Shown in pieces: positions 24,762 to 31,249 of a stretch of DNA of 64,000 nucleotides. Numbering within the stretch: the first letter of the stretch is position 1; each line of letters opens with the position of its first letter. Source of the stretch: Kutzneria viridogrisea (GTDB lineage Bacteria > Actinomycetota > Actinomycetes > Mycobacteriales > Pseudonocardiaceae); assembly GCA_014138725.1 (NCBI GenBank), contig JACJID010000001.1, positions 806,001 to 870,000 on the forward strand. The letters run 5' to 3'. The notes beneath the pieces were generated by a model. It searched no databases. It worked only from the letters and a program-made list of their open reading frames with translations, and was not told the origin of the DNA. The translations under genes and the position numbers were made by a program.

Positions 24762-25845
24762 GACCGGGTCTTTCGGAGACGGTGGCAGTGGACGGTGCGA
24801 AGAAGCGGCGTGCCAACAGGGCGGCATAGACCAGGGCGACCAGCACGGGCACCTCGATGAGCGGGCCGACCACGCCCGCGAGGGCTTGGCCGCTGGTGGC
24901 GCCGAAGGTCGCGATGGCCACCGCGATGGCGAGCTCGAAGTTGTTGCCCGCGGCGGTGAACGCGAGGGTGGTGGTCCGTTCGTAGGGCAGGCCGATGGCC
25001 TTGCCCAGCACGAAGGATCCGGTCCACATGATCGCGAAGTAGACCAGCAGGGGCAGCGCGATGCGGGCCACGTCCAGGGGACGGCTGGTGATCTGGCCAC
25101 CCTGCAGGGCGAACAGCACCACGATGGTGAACAGCAACCCGTACAGCGCGAGCGGGCCGACGCGGGGCAGGAACCGGGTCTCGTACCAGTCCCGGCCCCT
25201 GGCACGCTCGCCCAGGCGGCGGGACAGGTACCCGGCCAGCAGGGGGATGCCCAAGAAGATCAGTACCGAGCGGGCGATGGCCCAGCCGGACACGGCGAGG
25301 TCGGCCTGCGGCAGGCCGAGCCATCCGGGCAGCACCGCGAGGTAGAACCAGCCCAGCACCCCGAAGGCGAGGACCTGGAACACCGAGTTCAGCGCGACCA
25401 GCACGGCGGCGGCCTCGCGGTCGCCACAGGCGAGGTCGTTCCAGATGATGACCATCGCGATGCACCGGGCCAACCCGACGATGATCAGCCCGGTGCGGTA
25501 GTCGGGCAGGTCCGGTAGCAGCAGCCAGGCCAGCGCGAACATCAGCGCCGGGCCCAGCACCCAGTTCAGCAGCAGGGAGGGCAACAGCAGGCGCCGGTCG
25601 CGGGTGACGGTGTCCAGCCGGTCGTAGCGGACTTTGGCCAGTACCGGGTACATCATGATCAGCAGGCCGAGCGCGATCGGCAGCGAGATCCCATCCACCT
25701 GGACGGCGTCGATCGCCGCGCCCAGGCCGGGGATCACGCGACCCGTGGCAAGGCCCGCCAGCATGGCGGCAAGGATCCAGGCCGGCAGGAACCGGTCCAG
25801 CGTGGACAGCTTGCCCACCACGCCACGATCGGTTGCCGTGCTCAT
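24739..25845 (-). CDS. acr3: arsenite efflux transporter Acr3
   Basis: A 368-residue membrane protein of the BASS-like Acr3 family with about ten hydrophobic segments, exporting As(III) in exchange for protons. The conserved transport Cys is C128 in GLARCIAMVIIWNDLACGD, and a conserved Glu lies in AAGNNFELAIAVAIATFG near residue 250. The N-terminus (KLSTLDRFLPAWILAAML) is typical. Its start overlaps the upstream arsR by 4 bp and its end overlaps arsC, giving arsR-acr3-arsC coupling, the core of many actinobacterial ars operons. Confidence 0.95.
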   Translation of the reverse strand: MSTATDRGVVGKLSTLDRFLPAWILAAMLAGLATGRVIPGLGAAIDAVQVDGISLPIALGLLIMMYPVLAKVRYDRLDTVTRDRRLLLPSLLLNWVLGPALMFALAWLLLPDLPDYRTGLIIVGLARCIAMVIIWNDLACGDREAAAVLVALNSVFQVLAFGVLGWFYLAVLPGWLGLPQADLAVSGWAIARSVLIFLGIPLLAGYLSRRLGERARGRDWYETRFLPRVGPLALYGLLFTIVVLFALQGGQITSRPLDVARIALPLLVYFAIMWTGSFVLGKAIGLPYERTTTLAFTAAGNNFELAIAVAIATFGATSGQALAGVVGPLIEVPVLVALVYAALLARRFFAPSTATVSERPGHDTAPSA

Positions 25846-26213
25846 GCGGTCACCGGCTCGGCCTGGTCGGGCGCCATGAGCACCGTGGACAGCGTCTGCA
25901 ACGCAGTGGGCAGCACCCGGTAGTACACCCAGGTCCCGCGCCGCTCACCGTCGATGATTCCGGCCTCGCGCAGCACCTTGAGGTGGTGGGAGATCGTCGG
26001 GCCGGTCAGGTCGAAGGCGTCGGTCAGGTCGCACACGCACGCCTCGCCCCCGGCGTGGGAGGCGATCAGCGACAGCAGCCGCAGCCGCACCGGGTCGGCC
26101 AGGGCCTTGAACACCCGCGCCAGCTCGACCGACTGGTCCTCGGTCAGGGGCTGGCGCATCAAGGGCGAGCAGCACAGCGACTCGACCGGGACGAGCGGCA
26201 ACTGTTTAGACAT
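25842..26213 (-). CDS. arsR: ArsR-family arsenic repressor (second copy, classical site)
   Basis: A 123-residue ArsR repressor heading the acr3-arsC operon. Vicinal cysteines C14 and C15 (ESLCCSPLM) and C59/C61 in GEACVCDLTDAF match the arrangement in actinobacterial ArsR that binds As(III) with N-terminal plus HTH cysteines. The recognition helix region is LTGPTISHHLKVLREAGII. No strong ribosome binding site precedes ATG 26213, so the message may be leaderless. The two 13-bp repeats at 26208-26240 overlap the start and are its likely operator, also controlling the divergent arsI. Confidence 0.93.
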   Translation of the reverse strand: MSKQLPLVPVESLCCSPLMRQPLTEDQSVELARVFKALADPVRLRLLSLIASHAGGEACVCDLTDAFDLTGPTISHHLKVLREAGIIDGERRGTWVYYRVLPTALQTLSTVLMAPDQAEPVTA

Positions 26214-26240
26214 GCATCTAGGTTGACAGACATCTATCTA
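26208..26240. promoter_or_regulatory. two 13-bp direct repeats, candidate ArsR operator
   Basis: AGACATGCATCTA at 26208-26220 and AGACATCTATCTA at 26228-26240 match at 11 of 13 positions and start exactly 20 bp apart, about two helical turns, so both lie on one DNA face. They sit between divergent arsR and arsI and overlap a TTGACA (26223-26228) that could be the arsI -35 box. Confidence 0.6.
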
Positions 26241-26294
26241 GAGCGCAATCTGGCAACGCACTGATTCGATGAACGTCTATCCAAGGGTGATGTC

Positions 26295-26756
26295 ATGTCC
26301 CGTGTGCAGCTGGCCCTGCGAGTGGCCGACCTGGAAGCCTCGATCGCCTTCTACACCAAGCTGTTCGGCGTCGAACCAGCCAAACGCCGTCCCGGCTACG
26401 CCAACTTCGCCGTCACCGAGCCACCGTTGAAGCTGGTACTGCTGGCGGGCGAGCCAGGCCAGGAGACGGTGATGGACCACCTCGGGGTGGAGGTCGAGTC
26501 CAGCGAGCAGGTCACCGAGGCCAGCGAGCGGCTGTCCGCCCTCGGGCTGTTCACCGACGTGGAGAACGACACCACCTGCTGCTACGCCGTGCAGGACAAG
26601 GTCTGGGTACACGGCCCCGGCAAGGAGCCCTGGGAGGTCTACGTCGTCAAGGCCGACTCGCAGGCGTACGGCACCGACCCTGAATTGACCGCTGCCGGGT
26701 GTTCCACCGACACCGAGCAGCAGGCTACGGCCAAGCCCACTGGCTGCTGCGGCTGA
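26295..26756 (+). CDS. arsI: ArsI/CadI-type VOC dioxygenase, C-As lyase
   Basis: A 153-residue vicinal-oxygen-chelate protein. The expected Fe(II) ligands of ArsI are present in register: Q5 (SRVQLAL), H62 (MDHLGVEV) and E114 (PWEVYVVK). The vicinal As-binding pair C95-C96 is in ENDTTCCYAVQDK. ArsI cleaves the C-As bond of methylarsenite and other trivalent organoarsenicals. The C-terminus has further cysteines (AAGCSTD and TGCCG). It is divergent from arsR, with AAGGGTG before the ATG. With the ArsN1-type gene it suggests defence against organic as well as inorganic arsenic. The near relative CadI (cadmium-induced) is the alternative name. Confidence 0.92.
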   Translation: MSRVQLALRVADLEASIAFYTKLFGVEPAKRRPGYANFAVTEPPLKLVLLAGEPGQETVMDHLGVEVESSEQVTEASERLSALGLFTDVENDTTCCYAVQDKVWVHGPGKEPWEVYVVKADSQAYGTDPELTAAGCSTDTEQQATAKPTGCCG

Positions 26757-26767
26757 CGGTGACCTAC

Positions 26768-26798
26768 CGGAGGCTGGTGGTGCCCCCGCCAGCCTCCG
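26768..26798. terminator. hairpin terminator between convergent arsI and merR-HEAT genes
   Basis: CGGAGGCTGG (26768-26777) pairs perfectly with CCAGCCTCCG (26789-26798) around an 11-nt loop, 12 bp after the arsI stop. It closes the arsenic island on this side. Confidence 0.75.
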
Positions 26799-26860
26799 CA
26801 CCCAGCATCGTCGCTCCACAACATCCGCTACTACCGATGTGTGCTCTGGATGTTGATCGT

Positions 26861-27898
26861 TTACTGATCTGCGGCGTCTTGGGTTTCTTCGCCCGGCCGT
26901 TCTTCGAGCACTTTCACGAGGGCCGTGGCGATGAGGGCCACGGGCCGATCATCGTCGTGGGCCAGTTGCTGAAGGATGTCCAGCGCGATGGTCCCCGGCA
27001 TCTCGGCGAGTGCCTGGGTCAGTCGCATCCGCACCGCCGAGTCCGCGGTGTGTGCGGCGAGTTCGTCAACCAGCGCACTCAGGATCCGGTCTGTCCACTG
27101 CGCGTCCCGCGCCAACGTTCCCAAGAGCTCGGCCGCCTCGACATCGTTCGGGCCCTCGACCACCATGCCGACCAGTGCCGGCACAGCACGGGTCACGCCC
27201 CGCGCCCCCAGTGCGAGAGCGGCATGTCTGCGGACCGTCGCGTCCGTGTCCCCGAGCGCGTCCGTGAGCATCGCGGTCGCCTCGTCGCCGGGTAGCTCGG
27301 CGAGCGCCAGGACCGCGCGCCGCCGGACGTCGACGTCCTCGGAGGCCATGCCGGTTGCCAGGCTCGCCACACCGTCACCGCCGGCCCGCGCGAGGGCCCA
27401 CCGCAGGGCCCCGGCAACGTTCGGATCGGATTCGGTGAGGACCGCCTCTGCCAGCAGCTCGGCGGGAACCGAGGCATGCTCGGCCGGGGCCAGGACGGCC
27501 TGCTGTCGCCGCGCGGCGCTGTGCGAACCCAGTCCGTGCAGGAGTTCGACGATGCGCGCGACGTCCTGCCAGCCGGCGGGTTCGGCCGCATCGACCGTAC
27601 GGAGCCGTTCGAGGAGCTCTTGCTCCTGGTTCAGTCGTTCTTCGGTCCTTCGGATGAGGTCGCCGACCAGCGCTGCCGGGGTGAATCCGGGATCGTCGAG
27701 AGTGCGTGCGATCTGACGCAGTGACAGTCCCAGGGCCCGCAGGCCCTCCACGTGGAAGATCCGCCGGATGTCCTCGGGTGTGTATTCCCGGTAGCCACCC
27801 ACGGTGCGGCCTGTCGGTCGTACCAGCCCGAGCGAGTCGTAGTGCCTGAGCATCCGGGCGCTCACTCCCGAGCGGCGCGCCACCTCACCGATCAGCAC
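26861..27898 (-). CDS. MerR-family regulator fused to HEAT repeats
   Basis: A 345-residue protein. Residues 1-70 are a MerR winged HTH (MLIGEVARRSGVSARMLRHY, then GYREYTPEDIRRIFHVEGLR), 75-105 the usual dimerisation coiled coil (LIRRTEERLNQEQELLERL), and about 130-335 a series of HEAT-like helical repeats (for example DVDVRRRAVLALAELPGDEA and DATVRRHAALALGARG). There is no Cys-rich metal site and no GyrI-like drug domain; the HEAT array takes the effector place and may bind a protein. Its start overlaps the preceding HEAT gene by 7 bp, so the two are coupled and probably partners. The promoter of the pair carries a MerR-type operator. Confidence 0.88.
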   Translation of the reverse strand: MLIGEVARRSGVSARMLRHYDSLGLVRPTGRTVGGYREYTPEDIRRIFHVEGLRALGLSLRQIARTLDDPGFTPAALVGDLIRRTEERLNQEQELLERLRTVDAAEPAGWQDVARIVELLHGLGSHSAARRQQAVLAPAEHASVPAELLAEAVLTESDPNVAGALRWALARAGGDGVASLATGMASEDVDVRRRAVLALAELPGDEATAMLTDALGDTDATVRRHAALALGARGVTRAVPALVGMVVEGPNDVEAAELLGTLARDAQWTDRILSALVDELAAHTADSAVRMRLTQALAEMPGTIALDILQQLAHDDDRPVALIATALVKVLEERPGEETQDAADQ

Positions 27899-28578
27899 GC
27901 AGTTGTCTCCTCCCGGTCCGGACCGAGCGCGACGACCCGCCTCGCTTCATCGACGGCGAGGTCGAATCCGGCATCTGGGTCGCGCAGGAGCCGCTCCGTG
28001 GCGCTGGCATGCGCACGCACCGCCGGGTCGTGACGTGCCAGTGCCGTTCGCAGGACCGGCTCGACCACGTCGCCGAGCGCGACGAGGGCGCGGCTCAAGC
28101 TCAACCGTACCTCCCGGTCACCGCGGCCGAATTGTGTGGCCAGTCCCGCGGCCAGCGCTTCCTTCTCCCTGTCGGGCACGAGAATGACGGCAGCGCGCCA
28201 CGCACTCCGCGCGACCTCGTCGTCGGCGTCGTGCAGCAACGACCGCGTGATCGCGGGCCACGCGTTCCTGTCCCCGATCTTGGACAGGGTGTGCAACGCC
28301 TGGCTCCGGGCCTGAGCGCGTTCGGAACGAAGCTCCGCGCGCAGTTTCGGAACCGTAATCTCCGACGGGAGACGGGTCAGCGCCCACGTGAGCATGTCAC
28401 GCACGAAGAAGTCCGGCTCGATCGCGCACCGTGCCACGAGCGCGTCGACGAAACCGGGCTCGGGATGCGTACCGATTGCCAGGGCCGCCTTCAACCGCGT
28501 GGACGAGTTCCCGGCGGCCAGTGCGTCGAGCAGTCGCGTGTCCTGTGGATTCCTGTGTGTCGAGTTGATGGGGACCAC
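27892..28578 (-). CDS. HEAT-repeat protein, operon partner of MerR-HEAT
   Basis: A 228-residue, apparently cytoplasmic protein made of HEAT-like helical pairs throughout (LDALAAGNSSTRLKAALAIG, then ELRSERAQARSQALHTLSKIG, then DADDEVARSAWRAAVIL). There are no enzyme motifs, signal peptide or membrane segment. It is the first gene of a two-gene operon with the MerR-HEAT regulator. The GTG start lies only about 5 nt from the predicted transcription start, so translation may be nearly leaderless; a GGAGG overlaps that GTG and would better suit a codon 8 nt later, but no standard start codon is there. Function unknown; a sensor or anti-regulator that binds the HEAT tail of its neighbour is a hypothesis. 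Confidence 0.8.
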   Translation of the reverse strand: MVPINSTHRNPQDTRLLDALAAGNSSTRLKAALAIGTHPEPGFVDALVARCAIEPDFFVRDMLTWALTRLPSEITVPKLRAELRSERAQARSQALHTLSKIGDRNAWPAITRSLLHDADDEVARSAWRAAVILVPDREKEALAAGLATQFGRGDREVRLSLSRALVALGDVVEPVLRTALARHDPAVRAHASATERLLRDPDAGFDLAVDEARRVVALGPDREETTAC

Positions 28579-28589
28579 CTCCGACAGCC

Positions 28590-28620
28590 AGTGAAGACCT
28601 TGTCACAGTGACAAGGTCAA
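28590..28620 (-). promoter_or_regulatory. MerR-type promoter with 19-bp spacer and 23-bp palindrome
   Basis: On the minus strand -35 TTGACC (28620-28615) and -10-like TTCACT (28595-28590) are 19 bp apart, the over-long spacing that MerR regulators correct by DNA distortion. A perfect palindrome of 11+1+11 bp (28596-28618, arms GACCTTGTCAC and GTGACAAGGTC) fills the spacer. It lies directly upstream of the HEAT/MerR-HEAT operon, so autoregulation is very likely. Confidence 0.85.
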
Positions 28621-28638
28621 GGTCACGGGCGAGCCGCC

Positions 28639-28980
28639 GTGGAGATCGGCGTGCTCCACGACGTCCTCATGAACGTCCACGTCCTCGCCGACCCGGCAGG
28701 GCGGCTGCTGTGGACTTCGCCGGCATTGCCCGGCTCGGCCCACGACCTGACCGCGGCCCGCACCCACGGCATCATCGACGCCCTCACCACAGCCGACATC
28801 CCCTGCTGAGCGGACAAGACCTACCGGTCAACCGCTCGCAAGCCCCCGTCCGGTGCCCTGAGCGAACAAGCCGTTTCGATCCTCAAAGCCTGGCGGCCAC
28901 CGCGCAGACTCCGCTGCTCCACCACCCGGATCACCGACCCGACCCGAACCGTCCTCGCACTTCACCCCGCCGCCAGATGA
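28639..28980 (+). pseudogene. IS5-family transposase remnant with nonsense codon
   Basis: A frame of 114 codons reads like the C-terminal half of an actinobacterial IS5-type DDE transposase: VLADPAGRLLWTSPALPG, AHDLTAARTHGIIDAL, a break at IPC-stop-ADKTYR, then WRPPRRLRCSTTRITD. The in-frame TGA at 28807-28809 stands where relatives have Trp (WADK), a single-base TGG-to-TGA change. Further sequence is missing between the Asp region and the Glu region. There is no N-terminal half and no terminal repeat, so the element is dead. It fills the gap 28621-29005, in which I see nothing else. Confidence 0.8.
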
Positions 28981-29005
28981 GGTTGGTCACCAGCGCGCGC
29001 TTTCG

Positions 29006-29596
29006 TTAAATGGACAATTGGTTGAGGGCGTAGTCGAGCGCGTCGGTGAGGTGTTGGGGTGAGCCTGTGATCGCGGTCATCGTGGTGCCGCCGCACACGG
29101 CTGCGGTGATTGCTGATGCGATCTTGCTGGCATCGACACTGTGAGCGACTTCGCCTGCGGATTGCATTTGCTCGATGTCTCGCCGAATGCTGTTATTCCA
29201 TTGATGAATGATTTGCGATACGACAGCCTTTTCGCCTGGTGTTGCGGCTGCGAGATGGCTTGCCAATATATATAGCGGGCAGGCTTCACCATGGCGATCA
29301 TGTTGTTTGAGCATCTGATCGCGCCATCTTCTCCATGCTTGCCGTGTGGTCAGCGGACCGGCGCCATCGTGGATTCTTTGCAGGATCCGTTCTGTCTCGT
29401 GTTGAGCGACCTCGAGCAATAGTTGCTCTTTCCCGTCCGGGAAGTAGTGAAACAACTGACTCTTGCTGGTTTCGGTACGTGCTCGAATCTCGTCGAGTGT
29501 GACCGTGCCGGTACCTTGTTCGAGAAGAAGCTCGATAGCGCCGGACAGGATGCGGGCGCGGGTGTGTTGACCTTTGGCGGTGTTGCCACTGGGCAT
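29006..29596 (-). CDS. TetR-family transcriptional repressor
   Basis: A 196-residue TetR repressor. The HTH is ARILSGAIELLLEQGTGTVT followed by TETSKSQLFHYFPDGKEQLL (residues about 11-58), and the rest is the helical ligand domain, with QQ-to-SI ending. It is divergent from the NmrA-like oxidoreductase at 29736 and probably represses it in response to a quinone- or aldehyde-like ligand. The ATG at 29596 starts at the family-typical point; the frame runs on to 29779 without TetR features. Base composition is visibly less GC-rich than the neighbourhood (for example AATATATATAG inside the gene), which suggests later arrival by transfer. Confidence 0.9.
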   Translation of the reverse strand: MPSGNTAKGQHTRARILSGAIELLLEQGTGTVTLDEIRARTETSKSQLFHYFPDGKEQLLLEVAQHETERILQRIHDGAGPLTTRQAWRRWRDQMLKQHDRHGEACPLYILASHLAAATPGEKAVVSQIIHQWNNSIRRDIEQMQSAGEVAHSVDASKIASAITAAVCGGTTMTAITGSPQHLTDALDYALNQLSI

Positions 29597-29616
29597 GGCA
29601 CCCAGACTAGCAAGAC

Positions 29617-29632
29617 TGGACTTGCGGGTCCA
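29617..29632. promoter_or_regulatory. candidate TetR operator
   Basis: A 16-bp imperfect palindrome with arms TGGAC (29617-29621) and GTCCA (29628-29632) lies 20 bp upstream of the TetR start in the region shared with the divergent NmrA-like gene. Size and position suit a TetR dimer site. Confidence 0.45.
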
Positions 29633-29735
29633 TTTTTGTTGGGGGAGGCTGGACATCAGCACGACGCTCAGGCTGCTAGGTGCGGCATCGTTGCGAGTGG
29701 AATGGTTGATCGGCCCAGAGGAGAGAGGGTGCGTG

Positions 29736-30638
29736 ATGAGTCGGCGGACTGTTTTGGTGACTGGTGCGACCGGTACCACTGGTTCCAGGGTGCTGGCTGG
29801 ATTACGTCAACGTGGTGTTGCGGTACGGCCAGCATCTCGACGGGGTGCCCCGGCCTTCGACTGGCGGGACCAGGACACCTGGGTCGATGCCTTGGTTGAT
29901 ATCGATACCCTCTACGCCGTTCCACCGATCGAAGATTCTCCGACAGGGGTTCCTCGGGGTATGGGTGATATTTCTGGCTTTTGCAAGTACGCCGTGAAGC
30001 AGGGTGTTGACAGGTTCGTATTGCTCTCTGCCCGTTCGGGTCGTGCCGGAAACCCTGAGGTGGTTGCCGTGGAAGATGTCGTGAAGGCATTGGGGGTGGA
30101 GTGGACGATCCTTCGTCCGTCCGCGTTTCATCAGAACTTCGCGGAAAACTTTCAATTGAATTCCGCGAACCCGCTGCGGCAATCTATTGTCGACGGCAGC
30201 CTGGAAGCAATGGACCTGGGTTCGCCGATCGACTTCATCGATGCCGCCGACATCGCCGACGTGGCGGTTGAGACCCTGGTGGGCACCGGTCACCACGGTC
30301 AAACCTACGAACTTTCAGGTCCTCGGGCGTTCCCGTTCGCAGAGGCGGTGCGGATCATTGCCCGAACGCTCGATCGTCCGATCCAGTACACTGAATTTCA
30401 GCCGACTGCTTGGTTCGAACGACTCCGCGCGACCGGAGTCGATGAAACCGTGATCGGTCTGGTCGAACACGTGCTACACAGCCATGACAGCGGCGTGTTC
30501 GCCGGAGAGTTCGACACGGTCGAACGGCTACTGCAACGCCCTCCAAGGTCGTTCGAAGCATACGTCCGGGAGACTGCTGCCCTGGGTGTTTGGGACATGA
30601 ACCAAGCCGCCAACAAGGCAATGCAGCATCAACGGTGA
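29736..30638 (+). CDS. NmrA-like NAD(P)-binding oxidoreductase
   Basis: A 300-residue atypical/extended SDR of the NmrA / quinone-oxidoreductase-2 (QorB) group. The cofactor motif is TGATGTTGSRVLAGL (residues 9-23). It has FVLLSARSGRAGNPEV in the beta-5 region, and lacks a clear YxxxK catalytic pair, as NmrA-like proteins often do. Motifs LRPSAFHQNFAENF and DFIDAADIADVAVETLV are typical of the group. These proteins reduce small quinones or act as redox sensors. The ATG at 29736 has GAGAGAGG upstream. With the divergent TetR gene it forms a self-contained lower-GC module. Confidence 0.88.
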   Translation: MSRRTVLVTGATGTTGSRVLAGLRQRGVAVRPASRRGAPAFDWRDQDTWVDALVDIDTLYAVPPIEDSPTGVPRGMGDISGFCKYAVKQGVDRFVLLSARSGRAGNPEVVAVEDVVKALGVEWTILRPSAFHQNFAENFQLNSANPLRQSIVDGSLEAMDLGSPIDFIDAADIADVAVETLVGTGHHGQTYELSGPRAFPFAEAVRIIARTLDRPIQYTEFQPTAWFERLRATGVDETVIGLVEHVLHSHDSGVFAGEFDTVERLLQRPPRSFEAYVRETAALGVWDMNQAANKAMQHQR

Positions 30639-30697
30639 ACGGTTCTGCATCACCGGGTCGGAGGGCATCTGCTGGATGCAGGGCATCTCATAAACCG

Positions 30698-30799
30698 GCC
30701 GCGGTGTCGGCGACGTTCGACGAACCCAATCTTGTGTCATGCGCGGGTCTGGTACCGGTGATGCAACTGGTCGAACATGCCGGTCTGGCTGACGCAGTG
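30698..30799 (+). pseudogene. IS1380-family transposase N-terminal fragment
   Basis: About 34 codons (ATFDEPNLVSCAGLVPVMQL, then VEHAGLADAV) match the conserved N-terminal region of IS1380-type transposases, which start by describing a retroviral-like DDE enzyme. The frame then runs out into unrelated sequence by 30850, and no further transposase or terminal repeat is present. A relic of a past insertion. Confidence 0.7.
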
Positions 30800-30873
30800 A
30801 CCTTCGGACATCTTCTCCCAACGGCTGCATATCGCCCCCAGTCCGCGTAGGTCTGCGTCCCCATTGAGCTAGT

Positions 30874-30905
30874 GTGCTGGCCCGGCCGATTGGCGGGGCC
30901 AGCAC
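30874..30905. repeat. 10-bp-stem inverted repeat at junction of two gene remnants
   Basis: GTGCTGGCCC (30874-30883) and GGGCCAGCAC (30896-30905) form a perfect stem with a 12-nt loop, exactly between the IS1380 fragment and a TetR C-terminal fragment. It may be an old terminator or an insertion scar. Confidence 0.5.
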
Positions 30906-30908
30906 GCC

Positions 30909-31160
30909 GTGCACCTCATCGGCTGGCTGTCCCTGCGCACCGGGCTGATCCTCTCCGCGCTGCGCACCCCCTCGTTCCGCGACCAGCTCGCCGACCGCGA
31001 ACGGATCGCACGCGATGCGCACACCGCGAGCATCACCGCGACCTTCGACGCCCTCGGGGTCACCCCACCCGTCGGTCCGGCGTTCCTGGCACTCATCGTG
31101 CACGCGCTGGAGGCGGACCGTGCGCCCGGACCTCCGCTCCCGCCATCCCAAGGCGGCTGA
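30909..31160 (+). pseudogene. TetR-family regulator C-terminal remnant
   Basis: The frame MHLIGWLSLRTGLILSALRT and the following FRDQLADRERIARDAHTASI with FLALIVHALEADRA resemble the ligand-binding half of a TetR regulator. The HTH half is absent, there is no ribosome binding site, and the reading frame starts right beside a hairpin. I take it as the decayed 3' end of a lost regulator gene; a genuine small 83-residue protein cannot be excluded. Confidence 0.55.
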
Positions 31161-31249
31161 AGCCACCGAGAAGAACAAGACTGTTGTTTTCTGACATCGC
31201 CAAGCACCCTCGATGCCACTGATCACCGACTCGCGGGGAGACGAGAGGC

